Shown here piece after piece: positions 1 to 9,263 of a DNA stretch of 64,000 nucleotides. The DNA is from JADJLQ01 sp031417835. Its GTDB lineage: Bacteria > Bacteroidota > Bacteroidia > Chitinophagales > Saprospiraceae. The notes under the pieces are model-generated. The model ran no database searches, had not been told where the DNA came from, and saw only the letters and a program-made list of their open reading frames with translations. The position numbers and the translations under genes are program-made. The stretch covers positions 1 through 64,000 of the forward strand of contig JANOWJ010000188.1 in the NCBI GenBank assembly GCA_031417835.1, read 5' to 3'. Position 1 is the first letter of the stretch. Every line of letters begins with the position of its first letter.

Positions 1-1
1 T

Positions 2-2638
2 ATCAATGATACTACGGGGGTGGCGGATATGATCATGGATCCCTCTAATCCTAATAAAATCATAGTGGCGATGTGGCATCATGGTCGTAAGCCGTGGACC
101 TTCAACTCTGGTGGTACCGGTTCAGGGTTACACATAACCCATGACGGGGGTGATAGTTGGACGAAAATCACGGATAAGGATGGCCTGCCGGCAGGTGAGT
201 TGGGTCGAATAGGCCTGGCCATGTCTACCAATAAACCCAATATCATCTACGCATTGGTAGAGGCTAAGAAAAACGGCTTGTATAAATCTGTAGATGGTGG
301 TACAAAATGGAGCCTGGTATCAGATCGCAACATAGGGGATAGACCATTTTACTATGCGGAACTATATGTAGATCCTAAAAACGAAAATAGAATCTTTAAT
401 TTGTATTCATCCATCACGCGGAGTGAAGATGGTGGTCGGACATTTGCTCCCATCAGCGAAAGTATGCGAGCTATTCACCCGGACCATCATGCATTTTATA
501 TAGACCCTAACGATCCTGATTATATGTTGCTGGGTAACGATGGCGGCTTATACCTGTCTCGAGATGGAGGATATACCTGGCAATTTGTGAGTGGCCTGCC
601 TTTGGGACAATTTTATCATGTCAATGTGGATATGCAAATGCCTTATCTGGTATACGGTGGGCTGCAGGATAATGGTACCTACGTAGGACCGAGCTCAGTA
701 TGGAAAAATAGTGGCCTGCGAAATTCGGAATGGCAAGAAGTTTTATTTGGAGATGGTTTTGATTGTATGCCTCGGAAAGATAATCCTCGATATTTATTTG
801 CAATGTCGCAAGGAGGAAGTTTAGGTTATGTAGATACAGAAACAGGACGCACTCAAGGTATACGGCCGATACACCCTGAAGGCAAAGCCCTGCGTTTTAA
901 TTGGAATGCTGCACTTGCCCAAAATCCATTTGCCGATCACAGTATCTATTATGGCAGTCAATATCTACATAAAAGTATGGACCTTGGTCAAAGCTGGGAG
1001 ATCATATCACCAGACTTGACTACAAATGATACATCGAAACAGAATCAAGATAAAAGTGGCGGTCTGACTATAGACGCAACAGGTGCGGAAAATCATTGTA
1101 CCATCCTTGCGATAGCTCCTAGTCCTATAGATCAACAAACCATCTGGGTAGGTACCGATGATGGTCATGTGCAACTCACTCGGGATGGCGGAAAAAATTG
1201 GCTTAATCTTTCTTCCAAAATTCAAGGTTTACCAGCGGGTGCCTGGATCCCTCAAATAGAAGTATCCAATAAAAATGCCGGCGAAGCTTATGTCGTGGTC
1301 AATAATTATCGTCAGAACGATTGGCGACCCATGGTGTTTGCGACCAAAGACTTTGGCTTGACCTGGACTAAAATCGTAGATGAAAAAAAAGTCAACGGTT
1401 ATGTCTGGTGTATTGTGCAGGATCCGATCGAACCCAATTTGTTTTTTTTAGGTACGGATGAAGGCCTGTTTATGTCATTAGATGGATCAGCCACCTGGCA
1501 GCGGTGGACCCAGGACTACCCTGCTGTACCCACCTCGGATTTAAAAATTCATCCCAGAGATCATGATCTGGTGATCAGTACATTCGGTCGGGCGTTTTAT
1601 ATAATGGACGATATCCGACCACTGCGGGAGATAGCTGCTACACAAAAAAAAGTATTAACTCGAAATCTAAGATTATTTGAAATACCGGATGCGATGCAAG
1701 CTCAGCAGAGATCTTATGATGGCGAACATTTTGGTGCGGATGGTATGTATGCCGGAACAAATAAATCAAATGGCGCGATGTTATCCATTTGGTTAAAAGA
1801 AAAACCAAAAGTTGATTCCACTTCGACACGAAGACCTGGGCTTGCTGCTAATGTCGATGAACTAAAAATAAAAATCTCGGACGAATCCGGAAAGGTGATT
1901 AGAAATCTGACTCGGCGGATCGAGCCTGGGCTCAATCGAGTGTACTGGAATCTGGATCGCCGGGGAGAACGATTCCCTTCATTGACTACCGGCGGAGCCG
2001 GAGGTGGCGGTGGAGGTGGGAGTGGTGGATTTTTTGGAGGTCAAGATCCTAATGCTGAACCAGGAGGCATTCAGATCTTGCCTGGGAAGTATAAAGTCAT
2101 CGTACAAATTGGTAAGGACTCGGATTCATCGTGGATCAATGTAAAATCCGACCCAAGAATAAATATCCCTTTGACATCTTTGATTGAAAAACAAAAATCA
2201 ATAGATGAATATTTAGGATTGGTAAAAAAGACAACCGCGATGGTCAACAAAATAAAAGACGCCAGAAATACCATCAAATTGGTAAATGATGTGATAGCCA
2301 ATACCCAGGACTCCAGCAAAACCAAATTCACCAATATGAGTAAAGGCCTGGAAGATAAAATCAAAATTCTCCTGGAGATCTTTTTTACTCCAGAAGACTT
2401 TAAAGGTATAGACCGAGCTGATCGATTAGCTGGCAATCTGCAACGAGCTGCGCAATTTGTAAATTCATCAGAAGGTACCCCGGGACCAAATGCGACGCAT
2501 GCAGTTAAAAACATAACGCAACAAATAAATGCCGCTGCAGAAAAAGTGACTTCGTTTTTTGATAAAGATTGGGCTGAATATCAAAAAGCAGTGGAAGCTG
2601 TACCTATTACTTTATTTAAAAAACAAATGGGAGGCTAG
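2..2638 (+). CDS. VPS10/BNR-repeat secreted glycosidase-like protein (5' truncated)
   Basis: The reading frame is open to the left edge, so the N-terminus and any signal peptide lie outside the window; the GTG at 20 is only the first start-like codon. At least seven Asp-box motifs (S/T-x-D-x-G-x-x-W type, such as THDGGDSW, SVDGGTKW, SRDGGYTW, TRDGGKNW) show a BNR/sortilin-type beta-propeller of about 550 residues. This is followed by a poly-glycine linker around residues 655-674 (counted from base 20) and a helical C-terminal region. Family members in Bacteroidota are large exported proteins of about 1000 residues, often annotated as glycosyl hydrolase or VPS10-domain protein. The substrate cannot be told from the sequence. 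The gene is convergent with the crotonase gene. Confidence 0.85.
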   Translation: MNDTTGVADMIMDPSNPNKIIVAMWHHGRKPWTFNSGGTGSGLHITHDGGDSWTKITDKDGLPAGELGRIGLAMSTNKPNIIYALVEAKKNGLYKSVDGGTKWSLVSDRNIGDRPFYYAELYVDPKNENRIFNLYSSITRSEDGGRTFAPISESMRAIHPDHHAFYIDPNDPDYMLLGNDGGLYLSRDGGYTWQFVSGLPLGQFYHVNVDMQMPYLVYGGLQDNGTYVGPSSVWKNSGLRNSEWQEVLFGDGFDCMPRKDNPRYLFAMSQGGSLGYVDTETGRTQGIRPIHPEGKALRFNWNAALAQNPFADHSIYYGSQYLHKSMDLGQSWEIISPDLTTNDTSKQNQDKSGGLTIDATGAENHCTILAIAPSPIDQQTIWVGTDDGHVQLTRDGGKNWLNLSSKIQGLPAGAWIPQIEVSNKNAGEAYVVVNNYRQNDWRPMVFATKDFGLTWTKIVDEKKVNGYVWCIVQDPIEPNLFFLGTDEGLFMSLDGSATWQRWTQDYPAVPTSDLKIHPRDHDLVISTFGRAFYIMDDIRPLREIAATQKKVLTRNLRLFEIPDAMQAQQRSYDGEHFGADGMYAGTNKSNGAMLSIWLKEKPKVDSTSTRRPGLAANVDELKIKISDESGKVIRNLTRRIEPGLNRVYWNLDRRGERFPSLTTGGAGGGGGGGSGGFFGGQDPNAEPGGIQILPGKYKVIVQIGKDSDSSWINVKSDPRINIPLTSLIEKQKSIDEYLGLVKKTTAMVNKIKDARNTIKLVNDVIANTQDSSKTKFTNMSKGLEDKIKILLEIFFTPEDFKGIDRADRLAGNLQRAAQFVNSSEGTPGPNATHAVKNITQQINAAAEKVTSFFDKDWAEYQKAVEAVPITLFKKQMGG

Positions 2639-2708
2639 CTTGAAGAGATTCATTTCTGTGGGCATGCTTCCTTGAGGTATTAAACATTCTATTAAGCAAA
2701 GGTTCGAC

Positions 2709-3497
2709 TTATAGCCCTGTAAATACAGGGGTGCGCTTTTCTAAAAATGCAGCAGCACCTTCTCTAAAGTCTTGTGTATTTGCCAGGATCGTAAAATGCT
2801 CCCCTTCCTGGTCTATGCCGGGTATAGGGTCGGATGCTTCATTGATAGCAGCGATAATATGTTGTATAGCCCGTGGAGCTTTAGCCTTCATCTTGAGGAG
2901 AAATTCTAAAGCCTTGGAGATTTCTTCTCCAGCTGAAACTACATGATTGACTAAGCCCAGTAATAAGGCTTCTTGCGCACTGATCATCTCTCCGGTCAAA
3001 ACCATTTCCATAGCTTTGGCTTTACCTACCAGGATAGGCAACCGCTGAGTGCCTCCATAACCAGGTAGTATACCAAGATTGACCTCCGGCATACCAAATC
3101 GAGCCTTGTCACCCGCAATGCGAATGTGACAGGCCATAGCCAACTCACAGCCACCGCCCAGGGCAAAACCCTGAATAGCTGCTACCACGGGGCATTTAAA
3201 AGATTCGATACGATTCATCACCTGATTTCCCAGTTCAAGAAATGTTTTTGCCTCACCATGACCGATCTCCGAAAATTCTGAAATATCTGCTCCGGCTACA
3301 AATGCTTTTGTTCCTGAACCGGTCAAAACAATTCCATAAAGCTCCATCTTATCGAGCTCGTCTATTAAGCCAAACAATTCAGAAAATACGGCGCGGTTCA
3401 ATGCATTTAAAGCCTGAGGTCTATGAATGGTCACTACTAATATGCCGTCATGCACCTCTTCAATTTGTAAAAGCGAGTACGTATTTTTAAGTTTCAT
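2709..3497 (-). CDS. Enoyl-CoA hydratase/isomerase family (crotonase) protein
   Basis: A 262-residue crotonase-fold protein of normal family length. It has the oxyanion-hole segments AFVAGADISEF (about 65-75) and QGFALGGGCELAMAC (109-123). Both glutamates used by hydratases for water addition are present, E118 in GGGCELA and E138 in MPEVNLGILPG. It should therefore hydrate a 2-enoyl-CoA to the 3-hydroxyacyl-CoA in the cytoplasm, in fatty-acid or amino-acid breakdown. Chain-length preference cannot be read from the sequence; a short-chain (crotonyl-CoA) enzyme is the usual assignment. It stands alone, convergent with the gene on its left and with a repeat-filled spacer on its right. Confidence 0.85.
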   Translation of the reverse strand: MKLKNTYSLLQIEEVHDGILVVTIHRPQALNALNRAVFSELFGLIDELDKMELYGIVLTGSGTKAFVAGADISEFSEIGHGEAKTFLELGNQVMNRIESFKCPVVAAIQGFALGGGCELAMACHIRIAGDKARFGMPEVNLGILPGYGGTQRLPILVGKAKAMEMVLTGEMISAQEALLLGLVNHVVSAGEEISKALEFLLKMKAKAPRAIQHIIAAINEASDPIPGIDQEGEHFTILANTQDFREGAAAFLEKRTPVFTGL

Positions 3498-3548
3498 TTT
3501 TTTTGATAAATATCGTCTTTTTATGGTTTTAAAAACTGTATTACTAAG

Positions 3549-3945
3549 TCTAGCCTTAAGTTTGGGTTAAAGCATGTATTCAGTTCATTTGCTTAAAAGC
3601 ATCATGGCTAAAGCCAGAGTATCGGCATGCCTTAACCCCTGCCTTAAGGCTGGAGTTAACCATGGATTCTATTCATTGGCTTTAGCTTTGATCCAATTAC
3701 AGCCTCCCATCAAGAATTTAAACAAGCATCATGGCTCAGCCAGAGTATCAGATAGCCTTAACCCCAGCCTTAAGGATGGGGTCATACAATGTAGTCTGTT
3801 CATTGGCTTTAGCCTTGAACAAATTTTTGCATCCTAGAAACAATATAGACAAGCGTCATAGCTAAGCCCGGGTATCAGAAGCTATAACCCCAGCCATAAG
3901 GTTGGGGGTTAAGCAAGTATTCCTGTTTATTGGCTTTAGCCTATA
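3549..3945. repeat. Tandem palindromic repeat, about 127-bp period, three copies plus a partial one
   Basis: This spacer of about 500 bases holds three diverged copies of one unit (about 3606-3686, 3732-3814 and 3860-3941) and a partial copy at 3549-3600. Each unit starts with GGCTAAAGCC or a variant and ends with its reverse complement GGCTTTAGCC. The centre has a second nested palindrome close to TTAACCCCAGCCTTAAGGCTGGGGTTAA, split across each copy. Each unit can thus fold into a long hairpin, like a REP or MITE-type intergenic element. ORFs that cross it are repeat-derived. No transposase is seen nearby. Confidence 0.8.
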
Positions 3946-4014
3946 AACAATTTCTGCCACTCTCCCATCAGTTAAAGTAATGTAAGGATTGGTAAAATTG
4001 TTTTATTTTTGACT

Positions 4015-4332
4015 ATGACAGTTACCGAATTTTTAAAGGAATTACCATCTAAAGTCCGCCCTGAGCTCCTCGAGGGCATTGATACCATCTTCCACTTTGA
4101 CATTAAAGGCGATGGCGGTGGCCAGTTCACTGTATATGTAAAAGATGGTAAGGTAGTAGTCGATGAAGGCCTTTGCGACGAACCAAAATGTGTAGTAAAA
4201 GCATCTACGGAGACCCTGATGGGTATCGTAAAGAAAGATATTAATCCGATGATGGCGGTGATGACTGGTAAAATAAAAATCAGTAATCCGGGTGAACTGA
4301 TCAAGTATGCCAAGATCTTTGGACTAATGTAG
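4015..4332 (+). CDS. SCP2 sterol-binding-domain protein
   Basis: A 105-residue single-domain protein of the SCP2 (sterol carrier protein 2) fold. The pattern is an N-terminal helix, then FHFDIKGDGGGQFTVYVKDGKVVVDEG, then KCVVKASTETLMGIVKKDINPMMAVMTGKIKISNP, which is the family's characteristic strand-helix order ending in a GKIKI.GN-like segment. Family members bind lipids or acyl chains; the ligand here is unknown. The ATG at 4015 is preferred to an in-frame TTG two codons upstream. There is no signal peptide. Its last 9 bases overlap the 3' end of the convergent DUF5683 gene. Confidence 0.8.
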   Translation: MTVTEFLKELPSKVRPELLEGIDTIFHFDIKGDGGGQFTVYVKDGKVVVDEGLCDEPKCVVKASTETLMGIVKKDINPMMAVMTGKIKISNPGELIKYAKIFGLM

Positions 4333-4881
4333 GGCATAGGCCAGACCTAAACCTTTACTGTCCGGAAAAGCTTTAAAGCTGAGATCTTCACTGATATTGA
4401 AGTTTTTCAGATGTGCATCAACATATGCCTCTAGTGCAATGACAAAATGTACACCTATAGTCAAGAATAGAGCTACATCTTTATCATCTCTGAATTTATC
4501 CCGATAGATCTTTATTTGTTTGGCATTGAACAATCGATCCGGTCTTACTTCCACTTCCATTCCGGTAGCTACCGCAGTTTGATAATAGCCATTCCATTCT
4601 TTGTATTGATCTCGGGTAAATTGCATATAATAATACATCCCCACGTATGCTCCATAGGCAAAAGGCAGCTTCAACCAACGTTTGTTGTATACCTGGCCAG
4701 CGCCCGGAAGTACTACACCCAATACAAATGCGTTGCGCGGTCGTTTATCGATGATCAGTGAAAGGCTATCTTTTTTACCTATTTTTTTGGAAGGCAATGT
4801 ATCTGATTGGCTATGCACCTGTGTAGGAGTGGTGACCCATAGTGCCATCCATATGATATGAAATAACATCGAAAACCGCAT
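4324..4881 (-). CDS. DUF5683 domain membrane-associated protein
   Basis: A 185-residue protein with an N-terminal signal or hydrophobic segment (about residues 3-23). It is followed by the DUF5683 hallmark RNAFVLGVVLPGAGQVYNKR and a hydrophobic PFAYGAYVGMYYYMQF stretch, with another hydrophobic segment near LFLTIGVHFVIALEAYVDAHL. The GAGQ.YN..W pattern is shared with TM2-like and P-loop-free small membrane proteins. Function is unknown. It lies 3 bases after parB and forms a parA-parB-DUF5683 operon, an arrangement common in Bacteroidota; a link with chromosome partition or the envelope is only positional inference. Confidence 0.8.
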   Translation of the reverse strand: MRFSMLFHIIWMALWVTTPTQVHSQSDTLPSKKIGKKDSLSLIIDKRPRNAFVLGVVLPGAGQVYNKRWLKLPFAYGAYVGMYYYMQFTRDQYKEWNGYYQTAVATGMEVEVRPDRLFNAKQIKIYRDKFRDDKDVALFLTIGVHFVIALEAYVDAHLKNFNISEDLSFKAFPDSKGLGLAYALH

Positions 4882-4884
4882 GAC

Positions 4885-5772
4885 TCAGTCTAATCGATCT
4901 AAGAGTTCATCTAATTCGTCCAGGCTGGCAAACGGTATAAGAAGATTTCCTTTGCCTTTTTTATCTGCTTTGATCAGAATTCTGCGTCCAAATATGCCGT
5001 TGGCTTTATCTACATAAGATTGAATCGAGTTGCTGGCCTGATTTTTACTTTTTTGATCGTCGACAGGCTTCGCTTTTTGATAGGACTTAATCGTCTGTTC
5101 CAATTGGCGCACTGACCATTGATGCAATATCGTTTCTTTAAACAATTTGATCTGGAGGACAAGATGTTCAATACCAGCTAATGCCCGTGCATGGCCCATA
5201 GACAAGGTGCGAGATTTGACTGCATATTGGATATCCGGAGGCAGTTTGAGCAGTCTGATATAGTTTGAGACGGTACTGCGCTCTTTGCCCAATCGCTCAG
5301 ACATTTGCTCATGAGTCAATTTGCATTCCTCTATCAATCTAGCCATAGAGATAGCTACTTCCATGGCATTCAGATTTTCGCGTTGTATGTTTTCGATCAA
5401 TGCCATCTCGAGCATGCCCTGATCATCTGTAGATCGGACGAACGCAGGGATCTCTTGCAGTCCAGCCATTCTGGAGGCTCTGGTACGGCGCTCCCCGGCT
5501 ATGAGTTGATACTTTTGATTGTGTATTTTACGCACTGTGATCGGCTGAATGATCCCATGCAGTTTGATGGTAGATGCGAGTTCACGTAGTGCTTCGGCAT
5601 CAAATTCGTTTCTTGGTTGATATGGATTGCCTTCGATAGCTGCTAAAGGGATCATTTGTACGCTAGCCATAGCAGAGGTATTCTGGCTAGGTTTAGGAGC
5701 ATTCGTTTTACCGGACTCCATATTGCCCAAGAGTGCTCTGATGCCTTTGCCTAATTCTTTTTTTTGATCCAT
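4885..5772 (-). CDS. parB: Chromosome partition protein ParB
   Basis: A 295-residue ParB/Spo0J-type protein. A short N-terminal KGIRALLG segment (about 9-16), used by many ParBs to stimulate ParA, precedes the ParB nuclease-like CTPase fold starting at about residue 38. The fold contains NPYQPR (49-54), the CTP-binding GERRTRASRMAGL motif (from residue 93) and ENIQRENLN (127-135). A helix-turn-helix (about 153-175, MSERLGKERSTVSNYIRLLKL) binds parS. The C-terminal 45 residues are the dimerisation region. It is cotranscribed with parA, 16 bases downstream. No copy of the usual parS palindrome was found in the window. Confidence 0.95.
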   Translation of the reverse strand: MDQKKELGKGIRALLGNMESGKTNAPKPSQNTSAMASVQMIPLAAIEGNPYQPRNEFDAEALRELASTIKLHGIIQPITVRKIHNQKYQLIAGERRTRASRMAGLQEIPAFVRSTDDQGMLEMALIENIQRENLNAMEVAISMARLIEECKLTHEQMSERLGKERSTVSNYIRLLKLPPDIQYAVKSRTLSMGHARALAGIEHLVLQIKLFKETILHQWSVRQLEQTIKSYQKAKPVDDQKSKNQASNSIQSYVDKANGIFGRRILIKADKKGKGNLLIPFASLDELDELLDRLD

Positions 5773-5788
5773 AGTTTAAATGGGCAAG

Positions 5789-6568
5789 TTATACTAACAA
5801 GAGGGAGGATTGTCTTTTTAAAAATTCTTCTGCCAGGTTTAAGAAATTGATAGTGCCTTTGCCCCCGGCATCGTATAACAATACAGGCTTATGTACGCTA
5901 GGAGCTTCTCCGATCTTAGAGTTTCGATGCACGATCGTATTAAAAATATAATCTTGAGCTGTAGATCGAAGTTCATTAACCACCAGATTGGCAAGTCGCA
6001 ACCTGGAGTCAAACATAGATAAGATGATCCCTTCAATCTCTAATTCCGGGTTGAGATTTTCCCGGACTATGGATATGGTCCGTTTAAGCCGACTCAGGCC
6101 TTCGAGTGCAAAGATTTCACATTGTATCGGGATCAACACACTGTGTGCAGCAGTCAATGCATTGACGGTGATCAATCCCAGTGAGGGTAGACAATCGATG
6201 ATGATGTAATCGTATCGATGCGATATTTGATCCAGAATATTTTTGAGAATGTACTCTCTGCGATCTTTGTATACCAATTCAATCTCGGCACCTACCAGAT
6301 CAGGATGTGATGGCAAGATATCAAGATTGGGTGTCTCCGTAGATAGGATCGCATGTATCGGATCAGCATCATTGATCATACAGTCATACAGGGATAGCTC
6401 CAGATCATCTACTGATATGCCCACTCCGGAAGCGGCATTAGCTTGAGGATCAGCATCTACGATCAAGATTTTTTTTTCCAAGATAGCGAGACTTGCTGCC
6501 AGATTGATGGCAGTGGTGGTTTTGCCTACACCACCTTTTTGATTTGCTATCGTTACGATTTTGGCCAT
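5789..6568 (-). CDS. parA: Chromosome partition ATPase ParA (Soj)
   Basis: A 259-residue ParA/MinD-family ATPase. The deviant Walker A motif KGGVGKTT sits at residues 11-18. VDADPQANA (about 38-46) and the Walker B-like YIIIDCLPSLG follow. It binds ATP and DNA non-specifically and moves ParB-parS complexes, so it acts on the nucleoid to segregate the origin. Length and motif order are typical of chromosomal Soj rather than plasmid ParA, which has an N-terminal HTH. It is the first gene of the parA-parB-DUF5683 operon, with a candidate promoter box 25 bases before the ATG. Confidence 0.95.
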   Translation of the reverse strand: MAKIVTIANQKGGVGKTTTAINLAASLAILEKKILIVDADPQANAASGVGISVDDLELSLYDCMINDADPIHAILSTETPNLDILPSHPDLVGAEIELVYKDRREYILKNILDQISHRYDYIIIDCLPSLGLITVNALTAAHSVLIPIQCEIFALEGLSRLKRTISIVRENLNPELEIEGIILSMFDSRLRLANLVVNELRSTAQDYIFNTIVHRNSKIGEAPSVHKPVLLYDAGGKGTINFLNLAEEFLKRQSSLLLV

Positions 6569-6592
6569 GACTTTGGATTGGACTCAGTTTGA

Positions 6593-6600
6593 CAAATTTA
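6593..6600 (-). promoter_or_regulatory. Candidate promoter -7 box of parA
   Basis: On the minus strand this reads TAAATTTG, an exact match to the Bacteroidota -7 consensus TAnnTTTG, 25 bases upstream of the parA ATG. No clear TTTG -33 element was found at the usual distance, so this is a weak call. Confidence 0.35.
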
Positions 6601-6791
6601 CGTTTTTTTATCCAAGGTGAGTCCTTATGCCGCTAAGGCCGCACATGCTATGTCCAAAATCGCCTGAATAAATTCAGCCGCACATACCCAAACTCGGGCT
6701 CGGATGAAACCAAGCCACTACATATTATAATGTATTAGACACAAAGCGGCTGCAAAGTCATGACGCACTGTACGCCCTTTAAGCCTAATGT

Positions 6792-7736
6792 TTACTGTTT
6801 CTTCCCTGTAGTTTTAGCCAAAGACTCCAGCCCTTTGATTAAGGATTGGTATGCACCGGTAGAATCTTCTCTGAAAAACACATTAGGATTCTGACTGCTT
6901 TGCACCAAAAATGGTTTCAAGGAATCTTGGGTAGCATAAAATTGCACCTTTATGGCTGGTTCTATTCCATTTAAAGTCAAGCTATGAATAGGCGGGCTCT
7001 GAGGCGTAATGTCATCGACCAAATCATTGCCGCGTACACCCTGCAGTCCATTGACATAATTGGTCACTGCCAGTGTATCTTGGATCGATTGGCCATTTAA
7101 TGTCCAGGCACCAACAGATTTCTGTAATTCTTGTGTTACTCCAGATACTCCAGAACTTAATGTCACACCGGTGAGTTGGTCGGTTGTAAGTTTTGTAATC
7201 GTCTTATCTCTAAAATTTGAAAAAGGAGCATTAAACACCATACTCTGAAAACCATCTATCGCATACACTGTGTTTTCACCAGCCTCTCGGATATAGGATA
7301 TCATGGAGTTGGTTTGGGGATTAAACCCAAATTTGCCACTGTAGAAATCTGCTGTTTTTTTTGACCCGGCATAGACAGTAATTCTAGAGCCAGTGCTGTC
7401 ACTGATTTCATATTCGTTTAATTTATCTTTCGATTGGGTCACGATCGATTTTACTTTGATAGTCGATAGTTCTTTTAGCAAACCATCCAATGACCCTGAT
7501 TCTATTGCGACCGTTTTGGTTCCTTGACGGGCTGTCCAGCTTGAATTTGATTTATTAAATTCGATTTCTGTATGGGCATCGGCTTGCGGATGCAATACAA
7601 TGCGACTGATCTGAGCAGTATCTACTTTGATCAATTCTGCTTTAAACGATCTATCCTTACGATTATTAAAGAGTTGGCTAAGGGCAAATAGTATAGCGAG
7701 TACTATCAATACCCACATCAGTTTTTTATTATTCAT
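6792..7736 (-). CDS. DUF4340 domain-containing membrane-anchored protein
   Basis: A 314-residue protein with one N-terminal transmembrane anchor (LMWVLIVLAILFALSQLF, about residues 5-22). A long beta-rich extracytoplasmic region follows, with the DUF4340 pattern of repeated segments (ISRIVLHP, WTLNGQ, LTLNG). Its exact role is unknown. It starts 24 bases after gldG and is the last gene of the gldA-gldF-gldG operon. DUF4340 proteins regularly accompany GldG-type ABC transporter components, so an auxiliary envelope subunit of that transporter is a reasonable inference. Confidence 0.8.
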   Translation of the reverse strand: MNNKKLMWVLIVLAILFALSQLFNNRKDRSFKAELIKVDTAQISRIVLHPQADAHTEIEFNKSNSSWTARQGTKTVAIESGSLDGLLKELSTIKVKSIVTQSKDKLNEYEISDSTGSRITVYAGSKKTADFYSGKFGFNPQTNSMISYIREAGENTVYAIDGFQSMVFNAPFSNFRDKTITKLTTDQLTGVTLSSGVSGVTQELQKSVGAWTLNGQSIQDTLAVTNYVNGLQGVRGNDLVDDITPQSPPIHSLTLNGIEPAIKVQFYATQDSLKPFLVQSSQNPNVFFREDSTGAYQSLIKGLESLAKTTGKKQ

Positions 7737-7760
7737 CTGTATTTGTATTGAGTTTGAGCC

Positions 7761-9251
7761 TTACACATATCGTTCTTGCATCCGTTGGATTCGTTTTGAT
7801 TTCATCTGTTGTGATCTAAAGAATCCATACAAGATGACTAATAAGATGGGCACTAAAAAATTACCCCATTTGATGATACTGCGTTTTGATTCATCTATCT
7901 CTCGGATCGGATGGGTGGTAGCACCTTTTGTACGCAATTCCATCAAACCTGATTCATCGCTTAACCAATCTACACTATTCACCAAAAGATTGATATTGTC
8001 TGGTGACATGGCTCTACCCTCTTGAGCATTGACTGCAAAATCACCGTCACCGAAGACCACCATTTTCCAGGGTGATGCACCCGTCTTCTGTACAATGCCA
8101 CCCATAGATACATTGCTTTTAGGAAAATCTCCTTGCTGCCATTGTTTGTTGATGTCAAACATAATCGGTGCTGGGAGTGTATTTGATTTTTCAGATGAAT
8201 TGACCAAAGAAGTATACCGTAGCGTACTATCTGCTCTCACTTGTACACTACTGGCGAATGGGAAAATCACTTGCTCCAACCCTTTAGTGACCGGATGATC
8301 ACTGAAGTTGCTGGCCATCGGCAAGTATGGAAATTTCACCGGCGTCATCATTGTAAAAAAACCTTGTTGTTGTTGCACATTGACCTGGCCACATCGCGAG
8401 TCGACTACAAAATCTCGATTGATCGTGATACCACGTTGAGCTAGCCATTCAGGTACACCGGTCAGCACGTTTTCGCCGGTTGCATTTTGAAGATTACCGT
8501 CTACCGAGTTGATGGCAAGTACCATATTACCACCTCTATCCAGATATTGATCAAGATGCTGAAGGGCCATAGGTGCCACCGTATCTTTAGGTCTGATGAA
8601 TAAAATCGTTTTAAATTTTGCATCAATCGGCTGATTAGGATCGATAGGCTCTATCGTGTATAATGCTTGAAGTGCTTGGCTGACTTGAGCCAGTTCCTGC
8701 ATACTAGCTGCACCAAAACCTTGGACTAATCCCAATGCAGGTTTATTGAGACTACTGATTTTTTTGATAGAAGTAGTCAGATCATATTCCATCGAAGCTC
8801 CGGGCTGTATAAACGGCAATACCTCAGACCTATCGCCCATTTTTAATACAGCACCCATATAGGCCTTCTGTTGTTTTGACTGATCTTTTTCACGCACATC
8901 GATCATGATAGGCCGTATTCCTTGCTGCACTACTTGCTGTTCAACCTCTTCTTTTTCATTGGGATTGACAAACTCGTAATTGATCTGGCCTCCACTGCGA
9001 GCTCCATATTCTACCAATAAATCTTTAAAGTCCTGACGCACTTTAGCAATATTGGCTGGCAGATTTTCAGAGAAATAAGCGCTGATCGTAATCGGATCTT
9101 CAAGTTCTTTCAATATTTTTTTGGTGGATTTACTTAACGTAAACTCCTTACTCTTCGTCAAGTCTATCCGCACAAAATATCTCCGTGATAATAGATTGAC
9201 CAATAAAAGGATACCAGAAATTAAGACTATAGTTGTGAGATTTTTTTTCAT
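7761..9251 (-). CDS. gldG: Gliding-motility ABC transporter auxiliary protein GldG
   Basis: A 496-residue GldG-type protein with an N-terminal transmembrane segment (about 5-22), a large periplasmic ABC_transp_aux region, and a C-terminal transmembrane segment (WGNFLVPILLVILYGFF, about 468-484) followed by a basic cytoplasmic tail. The segment ISAYFSENLPANIAKVRQDFKDLLVEY is characteristic of the family. With GldA and GldF it forms an ABC transporter needed for gliding in Flavobacterium; its substrate is not known. It lies 12 bases after gldF. Whether this organism actually glides cannot be told, because other gld and spr genes are not in the window. Confidence 0.92.
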   Translation of the reverse strand: MKKNLTTIVLISGILLLVNLLSRRYFVRIDLTKSKEFTLSKSTKKILKELEDPITISAYFSENLPANIAKVRQDFKDLLVEYGARSGGQINYEFVNPNEKEEVEQQVVQQGIRPIMIDVREKDQSKQQKAYMGAVLKMGDRSEVLPFIQPGASMEYDLTTSIKKISSLNKPALGLVQGFGAASMQELAQVSQALQALYTIEPIDPNQPIDAKFKTILFIRPKDTVAPMALQHLDQYLDRGGNMVLAINSVDGNLQNATGENVLTGVPEWLAQRGITINRDFVVDSRCGQVNVQQQQGFFTMMTPVKFPYLPMASNFSDHPVTKGLEQVIFPFASSVQVRADSTLRYTSLVNSSEKSNTLPAPIMFDINKQWQQGDFPKSNVSMGGIVQKTGASPWKMVVFGDGDFAVNAQEGRAMSPDNINLLVNSVDWLSDESGLMELRTKGATTHPIREIDESKRSIIKWGNFLVPILLVILYGFFRSQQMKSKRIQRMQERYV

Positions 9252-9263
9252 GGCGGGTGACGA

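Noticed and set aside
2071..2514. 147-codon ORF antisense to the VPS10 gene
   Set aside because: Shadow of a strongly supported coding region; hydrophobic residues arise from the complementary codons.
3574..3837. 87-codon plus-strand ORF
   Set aside because: It lies wholly inside the tandem palindromic repeat; the repeated peptide (ARVSACLNPCLK, ARVSDSLNPSLK) comes from the DNA repeat.
4880..6600. parS site near parAB
   Set aside because: No sequence close to the usual TGTTTCACGTGAAACA palindrome was found here or elsewhere in the window.
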